This document shows, piece by piece, positions 41,506 to 50,897 of a DNA stretch of 64,000 nucleotides. The notes under the pieces are model-generated. The model did not search any database, was not told where the DNA came from, and was given only the letters and a program-made list of their open reading frames with translations. This stretch comes from Pseudomonas cedrina subsp. cedrina (GTDB lineage: Bacteria; Pseudomonadota; Gammaproteobacteria; Pseudomonadales; Pseudomonadaceae). The position numbers and the translations under genes were made by a program. The stretch covers positions 124,001 to 188,000 of the forward strand of contig NZ_MNPW01000011.1 of NCBI RefSeq assembly GCF_001983175.1, read 5' to 3'. Within the stretch, counting starts at the first letter, position 1; each line of letters begins with the position of its first letter.

Positions 41506-42015
41506 AGCGCTTCGGACGAATACCACTGAGGGGGTTAGCGAAAATCAGCCCGGAGTTTACCCCGTAGGTCATGATTTCGTTGAGCCGTTGGCTCAGTCAC
41601 TTCACTGTATCGAGGCTGCCTTTGGCCTCGATTGGGCGAAGCAGTTCGATGACCATCGGTGCGGTAATTTTCGAGAGCGGCGTTGTTTTTAGATCTGGAA
41701 ATACATGCAGCGTGAGCGAACGCCAAATGTCTTCGGTGTACGCCGGCGTGACGGAGTCCTTCTTCAATTCGAACCAGGCGGTGGCCACGTTCTCGAACGT
41801 ATGTTCCGTCTCCGCTCGTTTGGCTTCGTCCTGTGCGTTGCATTGCACCTTGGGATCAATGCCTTGTGCAAGCAGCTCGCGCGCTTCAACCACTTTTTTC
41901 CTGGCGTTCGCTAGTGACAGCTCTGGGTACGTGCCCAGCCCCATATTGATACGGTTTTTGGTTACCGGCTCGCGGTAGTTGAAATTCCACAGCATCGTCG
42001 AACCGCTGGTAGCCT
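41505..42015 (-). pseudogene. P4-type tyrosine integrase fragment
   Basis: The minus strand encodes the DUF4102 domain end (LWNFNYREPVTKNRINMGLG, TYPELSLANARKKVVEAREL) and the SAM-like core-binding part (ENVATAWFELKKDSVTPAYT), then a TGA at 41597 followed by LSQRLNEIMTYGVNSGLIFA. It lacks the first 40 or so residues and the whole catalytic R-H-R-Y domain. Integrases lie beside the relaxase gene at one end of these ICEs, so this was probably the element's own integrase. Confidence 0.78.
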
Positions 42016-42048
42016 CTCAATCTTCGACATATGGGCCACTTCGAAAAT

Positions 42049-43770
42049 TTAATTTTTTTTGATTTTAAGAAAAGGATTATCGGGAGGGGGCAATTCAAAA
42101 AATAGCTTTGGCACCTCAATCAGATACCCCTTCAAGGTGGTTTTCTTCCTCGGGCCTTGCACTTGGCATACCCAGATGTTCTGACCGTTGTCTCGCTTTT
42201 TGTGAACCTTCAGCTTCTCAAACTGCTTCTGCACCCAACGCCATTCTTCAATCTCTCGATCGGCCCCTTGAGAGATACCAGGAAACTCCTGCGCGTAGCG
42301 TTGGAAAAGTCCCGGTGTTACCAGAAACACCAAACCGCTCACGGTGTGCACCTTGGCCTTGCTCTCGTTGATGATCAGCTTGTGGCTTAGGATGCCTTCC
42401 TTGACCCAATTCAGGAATGCCTGGCCAGGGTTGTCCGAAGTGGGATTTGAAATTCCGAGAGCGCTTTCTGACGGTTCTTCACGAACCTCAGGTTCTGCCG
42501 AGTCGAACATATCCAGTAGCGTTCCGAGATAGTCGGCATCTTCCATCGCTATGGGATCTGGTAAAAAGGAGCTTTGACGCGATCCTGTACTAGCAGTCTT
42601 AGCCCCTGGTGGTGATGCCGGAGCGTCAGTCGAGTGGTCATCGGCTGCCACGCTCAACGTTCCGCTGAAAGCCTCGGGGCGGTCTTCGTTCCCCCATATC
42701 AACGCCGGCTGAAGGCGCAGAAAGGTAAAGCTCTGCTTCCAGTTTCCCTGTGTCACGAGAGCGGTCCAGATGGCTTTGCCTTCCGGGGTAGACTCGACTA
42801 ACCCATGCGACTGCAGTTCGTCGAACACCGCGATATTGGACGAGGGAATGCCCTCAATCGATTGCGACAGCAGATAGGCTCGCAGCTTGTCCGTGACCGT
42901 CTTGCTGACGAGCCACAGCGCGTCCTGGGTCAGCCATGCTGCGGCACCTGGCTGGTTGAGTTTCAGTTCGTGCTGAACCAGATGACGCAGTCCGCTGATC
43001 AAGTGATGTTGCAGCGAATGAATCGGCGCTTGCAGCGCCTTGTTCGGGTTGCCACCGATGTTCTGTGCGGTGGAGACCCGGTCGGCCTGAATGACCAATT
43101 CTCCCAGCACGCCGGCACGTTCGTATTGGCCCGCCAGGACATACAGCAGGCAGGCCCACAGGGATGGAAATCCACTGAGCCAGTCCAAGATAGGTCGGTC
43201 GAGAATTTGGGTGTAGAGCAAGCCTGCGGCGGCGCCGTGCAGGTGGTAGTCGCGGCCTTTGACATAGCGAAAACGGTAGGGCTGATCCAGGGGGCCGTGC
43301 CAAGGATGCCAAAGACGGCCATCCTGACGCTCGACCTGCAGGTCCACGGCGATCTTGCCGATGTCATGCAGCAGGGCACCGTAGGCGATGCCGGCGGACC
43401 AGGCGTCGGTCTGGGCGGCTTGGTCTTCAGGCGCGGCACCGGTGGGAAGCAGATACGACTGACGCAGTTTCAAACTGCAAGCGACCAGTTCCAGTCCATG
43501 GTCGAGCATGCCGCCGAGATACGCATGGTGGTGATTCTCGCTGGCCGGGAGTTGCTGGACCTGTTCGGCGTAGCGATGGATCGGATTTAAATAGAACTGG
43601 GTGAACTGCGCGTGAGAGAGGGCGGTGTACTGCCAGATGCGATCGAGCAACTGACGGCGGTGTTCCGCGGCTAACAAGCTGTGGGCCGACTCGATGGGCA
43701 GGTAACCTTCGGCGACGCTCACGGTCGGCGGCGGGGGCTTCTGCCTTTTGGGGCGAAACAGACTGAGCAT
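42049..43770 (-). CDS. MOBH-type relaxase (TraI_2 domain)
   Basis: 573 residues. The N-terminal domain has the MOBH three-His motif in NHHHAYLGGMLDHGLELV and an HD hydrolase-like ALLHDIGKIAVDLQ (about residues 75-140), which nick oriT and carry the strand into the recipient. A long variable linker (about 360-430) precedes a conserved C-terminal domain (AFLNWVKEGILSHKLIINES). This is the TraI of PFGI-1/SPI-7-type elements. It is the last transfer gene and the integrase fragment follows it. A poly-A run ends the coding part but no lesion is seen. Confidence 0.87.
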   Translation of the reverse strand: MLSLFRPKRQKPPPPTVSVAEGYLPIESAHSLLAAEHRRQLLDRIWQYTALSHAQFTQFYLNPIHRYAEQVQQLPASENHHHAYLGGMLDHGLELVACSLKLRQSYLLPTGAAPEDQAAQTDAWSAGIAYGALLHDIGKIAVDLQVERQDGRLWHPWHGPLDQPYRFRYVKGRDYHLHGAAAGLLYTQILDRPILDWLSGFPSLWACLLYVLAGQYERAGVLGELVIQADRVSTAQNIGGNPNKALQAPIHSLQHHLISGLRHLVQHELKLNQPGAAAWLTQDALWLVSKTVTDKLRAYLLSQSIEGIPSSNIAVFDELQSHGLVESTPEGKAIWTALVTQGNWKQSFTFLRLQPALIWGNEDRPEAFSGTLSVAADDHSTDAPASPPGAKTASTGSRQSSFLPDPIAMEDADYLGTLLDMFDSAEPEVREEPSESALGISNPTSDNPGQAFLNWVKEGILSHKLIINESKAKVHTVSGLVFLVTPGLFQRYAQEFPGISQGADREIEEWRWVQKQFEKLKVHKKRDNGQNIWVCQVQGPRKKTTLKGYLIEVPKLFFELPPPDNPFLKIKKN

Positions 43771-43992
43771 CGTGACCTCCGGGAAGTGGTTGGGTCAGTG
43801 GCTTTATAGCCTTTTCGGATAGAGCTCTTACCCTTGAGTCCCCATTCCCTTCCAACCCTTACCCATCCTTTTGGCTTGTGTCCCTTTGTGCGGCAATCGG
43901 AATATGGATACTGCTAGGCATCGTTTTGTTGAGGGCTGGTATGGAAAAGAAAAGAGTCGGTACACTGCGAGGAAAATTTTCTAGGTCTTGCC

Positions 43993-44190
43993 ATGAACCT
44001 CACTGACGCCACGCTCGTGCTGCTGCTCGCGGCACGTATCCATGGGACCGACGAAGCCGTCAGGGCCTCGGCGAAGAGCGTGGTCAAGAAGTTGCCACGC
44101 AGTAAACGCGATCTGATCTACAAAGTGATCGACAGCCGTAGTCCGCTCGAGCTGGTGGATTTTCTGGCGCAGAACCTGGATACGGAATGA
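43993..44190 (+). CDS. Small ICE-associated hypothetical protein
   Basis: 65 residues: MNLTDATLVLLLAARIHGTD, AKSVVKKLPRSKRDLIYKVI and SPLELVDFLAQNLDTE. Helical, basic in the middle, no signal peptide (the hydrophobic run is short). It is divergent from the relaxase gene, with 222 bp between them that may hold both promoters and possibly oriT. Start ATG is preceded by AGGTC. Similar small proteins occur at this place in related elements, but function is unknown. Confidence 0.5.
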   Translation: MNLTDATLVLLLAARIHGTDEAVRASAKSVVKKLPRSKRDLIYKVIDSRSPLELVDFLAQNLDTE

Positions 44191-44246
44191 CATGTTGCGG
44201 GGCTGCCCATCTGTTGTTCTTCGCGTCAGAGTCCCGCAGTGCCGGG

Positions 44247-44270
44247 CTTTTTTCTGAGCGCAGAAAAAAG
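44247..44270. terminator. Inverted repeat with A/T-rich arms
   Basis: CTTTTTTCTG-AGCG-CAGAAAAAAG is a perfect 10-bp stem between convergent genes. It could act as a bidirectional terminator for the 44.0-kb small gene and the ArdC-like gene. Confidence 0.45.
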
Positions 44271-44321
44271 GGCTCAACTCGCGTTGGGCCCTGTGAAGCG
44301 TTTGCAGTGGTGAGGTAACAA

Positions 44322-45281
44322 TTAAGCTCCATCGTTCATGCACAGTGAGTCATCCACGACGGGCTTCAGTTGCTGCTCCAGGTTGAGCACATACTCTGAG
44401 GCGCTTCGGGCGTGGCCACTGGCACGAAAGATTGCGCGCTTGTCTGCCTTGAGCAGGCTGAGCCAGGAGTCGATGTAGCCCTCGTGCCTCAGCTCTCCCT
44501 GTATACCGGTGTAGGCACATAAAAACGCCGCACCCATTTCGGCGATCAACTCCTCAAACGCGTAACCTGGCGAGCCGAACGGACAGAATGAGGTCACGCC
44601 TTCGCGCTGCAATCGAGCGTAATGACCGGTCCAGTGCGTCAGTTCGTGCAGTGCGGTGGCGTAGTACCCACCTTCATCGTGAAATTGCGCTTTTGTCGGC
44701 AGTTGGATGAGATCCCTGATCGGGTGGTAAAAGGCTTCGTCGGCAGATCGATGAACGATGTGTGCCCCCGAACTTAACAACAGATTTTCCGCAGCACTGC
44801 TGGCTAGGAAGGGATCGGTCGGGTCCGTATCGAGCAAGGTTTCGTTGAACGTTTCAAGCCCCTCCGTCTGCTCGATGTTGAACAGAAAATGCGTCCTGAG
44901 AATGCCAAAGTGAGCGACCTTGGGCTGACCGTTTTCATCGAGGACCGGTTGGCCTGATTCATTCTGTTCCTCGCGCTCCATCGGCTTGTAGAGCACTGCC
45001 TGAGTGCTGTGCTCACCCTTACGGATGTGCCCACCGGCTTTTTTGGCTTGATTGAAGGTCAGCCAACGATCTTGAGTGAACCCCTGCAATCGGGCCTCGG
45101 CCCAGAGCAACGGTAAATTGATGCCTGAATAGGGACGCTGTGTGACGGCGTTAATGGGATAGGGTTGGTGATGACTGACGTCAGCTGAGCCACTTGAGGA
45201 CCAGGGTTTGATCCAGGGGGCAACGCCTTTGTCTAACGCGGTAACGATCTTGTCAGTTACGTCTTGGTAGATATCGCGCAT
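44322..45281 (-). CDS. ArdC-like antirestriction/zincin protein
   Basis: 319 residues. The N-terminal ArdC domain (YQDVTDKIVTALDKGVAPWI, PYSGINLPLLWAEARLQGFT) binds single-stranded DNA. The C-terminal zincin domain carries HELTHWTGH (about 211-219) and a downstream Glu in YAFEELIAEMGAAFL that completes a metal site. Proteins of this type protect transferred ssDNA from restriction in the recipient. ATG 45281 is used because GAGGAA lies seven bases upstream. A normal PFGI-type neighbour of the relaxase. Confidence 0.85.
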   Translation of the reverse strand: MRDIYQDVTDKIVTALDKGVAPWIKPWSSSGSADVSHHQPYPINAVTQRPYSGINLPLLWAEARLQGFTQDRWLTFNQAKKAGGHIRKGEHSTQAVLYKPMEREEQNESGQPVLDENGQPKVAHFGILRTHFLFNIEQTEGLETFNETLLDTDPTDPFLASSAAENLLLSSGAHIVHRSADEAFYHPIRDLIQLPTKAQFHDEGGYYATALHELTHWTGHYARLQREGVTSFCPFGSPGYAFEELIAEMGAAFLCAYTGIQGELRHEGYIDSWLSLLKADKRAIFRASGHARSASEYVLNLEQQLKPVVDDSLCMNDGA

Positions 45282-45418
45282 GGCATTTTCCTCGAGAGAA
45301 AACGGAGGAACGCCTTGCCCGTCGGGGAGGGTTCCCCGGTTGGGTGATTTGCCAGATTGATGCAGGTCTTGCATACCGTCCGAATGTGAGTGTGAGCGCC
45401 GAGTACAACCATTTGCGC

Positions 45419-45748
45419 TTAGCGCTGGTGCTCTCCTGCAAGAGCTATCAGTAAGGCGTTAGGCTGGTCTGGCTCGAGTAGCATGCTAAGGCTCAGTTGC
45501 AGCAACGGGTTTTGGCGTGGATGACCCGTTGACGCGATGTGGGCCACCTCGAACAGCACATAGGGCTCGTGTGGAGAGGCCAGGTGTGCCTCGAAGGCTG
45601 CGCGCAATACGTTGGTCAGCCGATCGACCTGCAGCTTCTCAGCGTGATCAGAGTGCTCGAGCAGTACTGCGCGTTGCCACGCGCCAGGCGAGAACACAAT
45701 GGGCAACTGTAGGGTGTTCAGTGCTTCCGGTGTAAGTGAGTCGGACAT
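45419..45748 (-). CDS. ICE hypothetical protein upstream of ardC
   Basis: 109 residues: MSDSLTPEALNTLQLPIVFS, LQVDRLTNVLRAAFEAHLAS, YVLFEVAHIASTGHPRQNPL. Mixed alpha/beta with no catalytic motif. It lies 138 bp upstream of the ArdC-like gene on the same strand and is probably co-transcribed. Function unknown. The frame at 45718-46131 on the same strand looks like a shadow. Confidence 0.5.
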   Translation of the reverse strand: MSDSLTPEALNTLQLPIVFSPGAWQRAVLLEHSDHAEKLQVDRLTNVLRAAFEAHLASPHEPYVLFEVAHIASTGHPRQNPLLQLSLSMLLEPDQPNALLIALAGEHQR

Positions 45749-46203
45749 GGTGTGCCTCCGTTGAAAACGCGAAGAAACCTGTCCCGTGCAGGAGATAATT
45801 TCCCCGCGGTGGGTTGAAGAAATACAAGAAGGTTTGCCTGGCGAGCGGAGCTCAGAAGACGCTCAAAAGAGCAGTAGGCGTTCATCACCGTAAAACGGTG
45901 ACCGTGCGAGCTACCGAACGCTAATCGCACTTGGGGAAGAACCATCACCGAAGTGACGTAGCCTTGAAGGTTCTGGCTGCCTGGGAAGGAGCTGTCGATA
46001 ACAGCGATCCGTACCTTGTATTTAGCGGAGCGATTTATACGGGTCAACCTCCGAAGAAAAGCTGTGTCCTGATGTTCGTCTTCTATCTTCCAGTGAGGAT
46101 TTTTTGGCTGGGCAAGCTGATAAACGGTCAAGCACGGACAGTTTTCAGTAGTAGGCTGTTACTCCTGTCTCAATCATGAAAACGCTCAGAAGAGGGCGAG
46201 ACC
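45749..46203. promoter_or_regulatory. Divergent intergenic region with palindrome
   Basis: 455 bp without a convincing gene between divergent ICE genes. A perfect 17-bp palindrome, TCACCGT-AAA-ACGGTGA (45885-45901), sits about 137 bp upstream of the minus-strand gene. It may be an operator for an ICE regulator such as the XRE protein at 51 kb; this is inference. Confidence 0.4.
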
Positions 46204-46569
46204 ATGCCGACTCAGAACCCTGTTCAGAATTCACGTGCCCACCGCTGGGCGTACGCCTGTGGCATGTCGGTAAAGCGTGATTATCACAAGTTAAAAGCGT
46301 TTGAGTCCCGCGTCGCTGAACGTGCGGAGATGGCAGGAATGCCCGCAGGTAAATTTCTTGTACGCGGGAGTTTTCTGACTGCGAAGTTGGCTCTGCTCGG
46401 AGCATTTCTTTTTGTTAGCTTCTGGTTGTTTGTGCTGATGTGCACAATCGTCGTATTAGCAGCTATCCCAATTCAAGATTCAGACAGTCCAGGTATTGAC
46501 GATCTCGATGATCCAATGCATAGAACGTCTTGGCCTGAGCGGTACGATAAATGGGGTTCTCTGAAGTAG
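46204..46569 (+). CDS. Membrane protein, DUF3742-like
   Basis: 121 residues. A basic N-terminus (VKRDYHKLKAFESRVAERAE) is followed by one or two membrane segments (LLGAFLFVSFWLFVLMCTIV) and an acidic tail ending WPERYDKWGSLK. A protein of this shape, in the DUF3742 family, usually lies next to TraG in this ICE class, and the position agrees. It is on the plus strand, convergent to traG with eight bases between. Function unknown. Confidence 0.5.
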   Translation: MPTQNPVQNSRAHRWAYACGMSVKRDYHKLKAFESRVAERAEMAGMPAGKFLVRGSFLTAKLALLGAFLFVSFWLFVLMCTIVVLAAIPIQDSDSPGIDDLDDPMHRTSWPERYDKWGSLK

Positions 46570-46577
46570 ACTCTTGG

Positions 46578-48134
46578 TTATTTTGAGCTCGATTTACCCG
46601 AAACAATTCTTGCACCGCTCATCAACTGAGAGGTTCCGTTAGAGCTCGCTGTCTGTGCTGCGTGGGTTCCCCTGCTGAGCATTCCTTCAACGCCTGAGCC
46701 CACGCTATATCCGGCCCAACTCATGGTGGCTAGAAAAACCATCGGCAGCACGATGAACATCGCCCCCATCACATACTCGATCACTTGTGCTGTGACCGTC
46801 CCATTCATAAAACCGGATGTGGGCAGCGATAACAGCACTTGATTGGACGCCGAAACCTGGTTGTACAAGGTGTCGAGCATGCTGGAGTCGACCCAGCGGG
46901 CGAGTTCCCACCAGAAGCTCAGCATGTGCAAGGTGAACAGCGCGAACGTCACCGTCATGACGGTCTTTAGCTGGTAGGTACTCACGAGTAGGATTAGCGG
47001 CAAGCTGATGATGACACCCATGATCAGGAAAGCCTGCACCATCGGCAGGGCAGCGCGTAGTGCATTCATTGCCGGGAAGTTGCTGAACGACCCGAGGGCC
47101 AGCCCGGTGTTGGTGGCCAGGTTATTGAGCCCCTGATTGATCGAGCCACCGCGAGCACTGGAGCCATAGTCCTGGTACACCTGTCCGGGCGACATGGACA
47201 TCGATTGTTGGCGAGGGCTGACCAGTTCGCGCAGGGTGGCATCCTCGATCTCGTTGCTTGAGCGGCCAGTCAACCAGCCTTTCAGCTGAGTCAGTAGTGA
47301 AGGATCGACTTGCTCGATCAAGCGATCCCGCAACCCGACGCCGCTGTCATTCCACCACTGTTTGCAAGTGGGGTAGCCCGCGCCATTCTCCAGCCGTGGC
47401 AAAGAAATATCGCGGGTCTCGTCATAGGGCCAACTGACTCGCGGTGTGCGTGAGCGATCGGTGTCGTAATAGCCCGGAGTGTCGAGAAAATAGCTTGAGC
47501 CGATCCAGGACGCATCATGACTTTGTGCCTTGTCCAGCTGCGGACGATTGGTGAACAGCCGAGAGCGGGAATAGCCATAGCAGTCGCGAGTGAAGTCGGC
47601 GACTTCCTGCAGCAATACCTGATTATCGATGCGCGAACTGTCGATCTCCATGCGCATCTGTCGGATATCCGGTGCACAGGGGATGGAGGCTGTGGCCGCC
47701 GCGGTCACCCCTTTGCTCACGGCGTGTACCAGAAACCACCAGATTGGTACGTTGGCAGAGCGTTCGCCGATGGTATTGAAGGTGATCCCCCAGGCGGTTT
47801 CTGCTGGCTTAGCCACACTGATACCGCAGCGCTGGCTCGCTGCATCATCGAACGCCATTGACGTGAGGCTCAATGGAAAGACCGGCGCGCAGCCGAACAA
47901 GACGACGATGTAGGCCAGCCACAGCCGGTTTTCGATTCGAGGCACCGAGAGCAATCCCTTGTTTCCTTCATCCGCGCCTTGCTGACGGGCCGACAACCAT
48001 TCTTGCAAAATGATCGCGCCGAAGGGTGCGGCGAACAGTCCGGTGTCGGACAGGATGCTCCAGATACCGTTGTTGATGATCCAGGCCAGCAGCGAGAGGT
48101 AAAACTCCAGGTAGCTGTTGGTGCTCATGAGCAT
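46578..48134 (-). CDS. Conjugal transfer TraG N-terminal-domain protein
   Basis: 518 residues with several membrane helices: LYLSLLAWIINNGIWS near the start, ALPMVQAFLIMGVIISLPLI and MVFLATMSWAGYSVGSGVEG towards the end, and a soluble periplasmic loop between with paired cysteines. It is TraG_N-type, a mating-pair stabilisation component of the type-G conjugation apparatus. Start 48134 follows TGAGGT. It is the last of the minus-strand envelope genes. Confidence 0.82.
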   Translation of the reverse strand: MLMSTNSYLEFYLSLLAWIINNGIWSILSDTGLFAAPFGAIILQEWLSARQQGADEGNKGLLSVPRIENRLWLAYIVVLFGCAPVFPLSLTSMAFDDAASQRCGISVAKPAETAWGITFNTIGERSANVPIWWFLVHAVSKGVTAAATASIPCAPDIRQMRMEIDSSRIDNQVLLQEVADFTRDCYGYSRSRLFTNRPQLDKAQSHDASWIGSSYFLDTPGYYDTDRSRTPRVSWPYDETRDISLPRLENGAGYPTCKQWWNDSGVGLRDRLIEQVDPSLLTQLKGWLTGRSSNEIEDATLRELVSPRQQSMSMSPGQVYQDYGSSARGGSINQGLNNLATNTGLALGSFSNFPAMNALRAALPMVQAFLIMGVIISLPLILLVSTYQLKTVMTVTFALFTLHMLSFWWELARWVDSSMLDTLYNQVSASNQVLLSLPTSGFMNGTVTAQVIEYVMGAMFIVLPMVFLATMSWAGYSVGSGVEGMLSRGTHAAQTASSNGTSQLMSGARIVSGKSSSK

Positions 48135-48144
48135 GGTCGTGACC

Positions 48145-48453
48145 TCACAATCGGGTGAGTTCGACGACGGTCAAGAGCACAAGCCCTAATACCCCGATGC
48201 GCTTTACGCGCAGTCGATTCTGTGGCCGATGTTGATAACGCCGCAGCAGATGCCACCAGAGCGTAAAAACGGTGCCGTAGAGCAAGGCACGCCACCACCG
48301 CAGATATGGCCGCACGGATTCGAATGTCTGCTGCCAGGCCTCGAAACTACCCAGCGCAGTGCAGCCGATCCAGGTAACCAATGCGGCGGTTAGGATCATC
48401 ACTGCGGCAATCCCCAGGCTCGAAAGCAAAGTTAATAGCGGTGAACGTTTCAT
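48145..48453 (-). CDS. ICE small membrane protein
   Basis: 102 residues with two or three hydrophobic segments (LGIAAVMILTAALVTWIGC; ALLYGTVFTLWWHLL; IGVLGLVLLTVVELTRL) and a basic loop between the last two. It lies between the TIGR03755-type gene (three bases) and traG (ten bases), the conserved slot for a small membrane partner in PFGI-1-type ICEs. Function unknown. Confidence 0.65.
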   Translation of the reverse strand: MKRSPLLTLLSSLGIAAVMILTAALVTWIGCTALGSFEAWQQTFESVRPYLRWWRALLYGTVFTLWWHLLRRYQHRPQNRLRVKRIGVLGLVLLTVVELTRL

Positions 48454-48456
48454 GGC

Positions 48457-49839
48457 TCACTTACGCCTGGCGTCAGCATCATTGAGTCGGCCCGGCTCAG
48501 GGTCGCCTTGCTCGACGGTGCGCGAAGCATCGGCACCACTTGCATGCCGATCGAGCACCAGGCTGGCGGTGTTGGTGGCCAGGATCTGCCGAACCTGCAG
48601 TTCGGTCTGCAGCAGACGGATTTCGCGTTCCAGAACGTCGATGTTTTTCGTCAAGGCGGTCTGAGCCGGCTCAGCGGAAGCGATGTTCGGTTCGTGGCTG
48701 CCTGCCAGCAGCGTGCGCAATAGCAGGAGCGCTTTGTCGAGCACGCTGGACAGGGCCGTCTCACTGGCCAGGCGCCGCGCCAGGAGTTCCTGATCAGGAT
48801 CGTCGCGCAGGGCTTCGATCACACCGCGGGTGACCGGCAGCATCGGGCTGGAGGCTTTCGCCAGGTTGTCTGGGGTAGGCGGTAGTGAACCCGACAGCAG
48901 CCCTTGCAGGGCCTGGAGGCGTTCGCTGTAGGCCTCCTGGATCAGCGGCGTCAACCCGCTGCCTGCGGTCGCACGCAGGGTTTCGCAGGTGTCGCAGGTC
49001 GCGACTTCGCTTTCGCCCAATACCCGAACGGCCCATTCGGACTCCTCCTGGGGCGAAGCCCAGGTCTGGCAAATAGCCCCGCCTAAGCAGTTGCTGCTAC
49101 TAATCGAGGAGTTGTCATCCACCGTACGGTTATGCAGCAGGTTATAGCCGGCTCGCACCACGTCGGAAGTCACCCTAATGGGCGTCTGCCCGTTACCTCC
49201 GGCCTTTGAGCCACCAACCCAGGACACCCCATTGTTGCCGTTATAGGCCTCGGTGTTTTTCACCGCGGCCACCGCATCACCGCCGGTCTGCTCCAGGTTG
49301 TCCTGCATCTCCTGGTTCTTGGCCAGCGCGCCCCAGCCGGCTTGACCGACCTTGTCCGCCATTTTTTCGGCCATGGCCTGGCAAGTCAGTTTGGAGCGGT
49401 CGAAGTCGATACGCCCCTGCATCACCCCGTTACTCAGCAACTCATAGAGACCGGGGTTGGCGCGCTGGATGATCAACGCCGGCAGCGACATCACGGCTTG
49501 GGTCGCGTTCTGCACGATGCTGCCCATGATCTGCTGGAAGCCTTCGGTGGCGCCGTTCAGCTGGTTTTGCAGGGTGTTGGTGAGGCTCATGTTTCCACAC
49601 ATCATGTTCGCTCGCCATGAAGCGCCGACACCGAGCCCGTTGGGGCGATAGAGCGAACTAGGTGAGCCCGCTGCCGAGCCGCCACCGATGGTGTACATCA
49701 CCCGGTCGTCGAGCACTTCACCTTGAGTGCCCAGGCGGTAATCGCCTTCGGCGGCGTGGGCATGCGTGGCAATACCGAGCAGTCCGCAGAGCAATAGACT
49801 CACCAGGCTCAACCATGATCGCGCGAGAAACCGGCTCAT
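48457..49839 (-). CDS. ICE conjugation protein, TIGR03755 type
   Basis: 460 residues with a signal peptide (LVSLLLCGLLGIATHAHA). Conserved parts: MMCGNMSLTNTLQNQLNGAT, IVQNATQAVMSLPALIIQRA, a Cys pair region (SNCLGGAICQTW; VATCDTCETLRA). It is similar to the TraH-like periplasmic proteins of F-type systems. Its start overlaps the end of the TraU-like gene by four bases. Length is normal for the family. Confidence 0.8.
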   Translation of the reverse strand: MSRFLARSWLSLVSLLLCGLLGIATHAHAAEGDYRLGTQGEVLDDRVMYTIGGGSAAGSPSSLYRPNGLGVGASWRANMMCGNMSLTNTLQNQLNGATEGFQQIMGSIVQNATQAVMSLPALIIQRANPGLYELLSNGVMQGRIDFDRSKLTCQAMAEKMADKVGQAGWGALAKNQEMQDNLEQTGGDAVAAVKNTEAYNGNNGVSWVGGSKAGGNGQTPIRVTSDVVRAGYNLLHNRTVDDNSSISSSNCLGGAICQTWASPQEESEWAVRVLGESEVATCDTCETLRATAGSGLTPLIQEAYSERLQALQGLLSGSLPPTPDNLAKASSPMLPVTRGVIEALRDDPDQELLARRLASETALSSVLDKALLLLRTLLAGSHEPNIASAEPAQTALTKNIDVLEREIRLLQTELQVRQILATNTASLVLDRHASGADASRTVEQGDPEPGRLNDADARRK

Positions 49840-50792
49840 GAAGCACCACCTTCGAAGTCGATGCTGAACAGGAAGGTCTGTCCTTCACGCTTGCAGCAGC
49901 TATAGGGGCGCCACAGCGACCAGGCATACCCGCCATCCGCGCTCTGCACAGGACCGCTGGGAAAGATGGCGCACGTGGGTTGAACCAGAGGGTAGAGCAA
50001 TTGCCATTTGTGGGTCGAAGCGTCATTTTCAACGATTGGGCCAGGCGGCCAATAACCATCGCGTGGTACGGGTATGAGCGGGAAATACACGTGCGGTTGC
50101 CAGTTGCGGGTAATGACATCACCCGCCCGCTGGGCCATCACCGCAGCGGCTTTGAAGTCGTCGGGTTGCACCAAGAATCCTTGCCGGGGATAGACGTTTC
50201 CCCACATGTTTCCCGCGAGCTGACGACCGATTTCACGGATTCCGGGCACGAGCGACTCGGGGTAAAAGCTTTCTGGGATGCCATGACGCCAGGCCAGTGA
50301 GTCCCAAGTGCTCAGATAGTAGGGCATGAACGCCGTGGCACCGCTAGCGCAGGCGTAGCCGGATTGCGAGGCCAGTTGTGTGGCGGTCCAGCCTCCGGGG
50401 TGGCCGATGCCATCAACATTTTTGAAACGAGGCAGGTTATCGCGCTGGGTGTTCGGCGTGATCAGGTTTCCGCCGCCTTCTGCACCGCTGGTGGGAGGGG
50501 AGAGCGAGGCCATCTCGGTCCAGGGATTGCTACCGGTGGTGGCGTAGCTCGAAACCACCAGTTCAGGAATAAAATGACGCACCTTGCTTGAGGTTTTGAC
50601 TGTGCAGCCGAAGGGTGTGCACAGGAGCCAGAAACAAATACCGATGACCCTATATTCGAGACAGCTTGGCGAAAGCGCAGAGAACGTAATGCTGCCGGTG
50701 TCCAGCGCCATGCTTGGGCCGCACGCCAGCAACACGCTCAGCGCCAATGGCCGTAGCTTTGTGGGCAGGATGGACGAGCAGGCAACGGGCAT
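49836..50792 (-). CDS. TraU-like ICE protein, TIGR03756 type
   Basis: 318 residues with a signal peptide (LRPLALSVLLACGPSMA). The mature part is Cys-rich: CLEYRVIGICFWLLCTPFGC, CASGATAFMPYYLSTW, CAIFPSG, CCKREGQTF, and includes TWDSLAWRHGIPESFYPES, a TraU hallmark. It acts in the periplasm in pilus or mating-pair assembly. In related ICEs a TIGR03757-type gene lies just upstream; here that place is taken by the XRE, QslA-like and HU genes. Confidence 0.82.
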   Translation of the reverse strand: MPVACSSILPTKLRPLALSVLLACGPSMALDTGSITFSALSPSCLEYRVIGICFWLLCTPFGCTVKTSSKVRHFIPELVVSSYATTGSNPWTEMASLSPPTSGAEGGGNLITPNTQRDNLPRFKNVDGIGHPGGWTATQLASQSGYACASGATAFMPYYLSTWDSLAWRHGIPESFYPESLVPGIREIGRQLAGNMWGNVYPRQGFLVQPDDFKAAAVMAQRAGDVITRNWQPHVYFPLIPVPRDGYWPPGPIVENDASTHKWQLLYPLVQPTCAIFPSGPVQSADGGYAWSLWRPYSCCKREGQTFLFSIDFEGGAS

Positions 50793-50897
50793 GATCCAGG
50801 CTCTCGGTGTATGGCCTGGGCAGGTTCGGTTAGGGACTGAAGAATGTCAGTGGGAATTATGAAGGCGGATCTGTCGGATTTGTGAGGCGTGAGACTA

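Noticed and set aside
45718..46131. 137-codon minus-strand frame
   Set aside because: Overlaps the better-supported 45419-45748 gene start and the palindrome; no domain or ribosome site.
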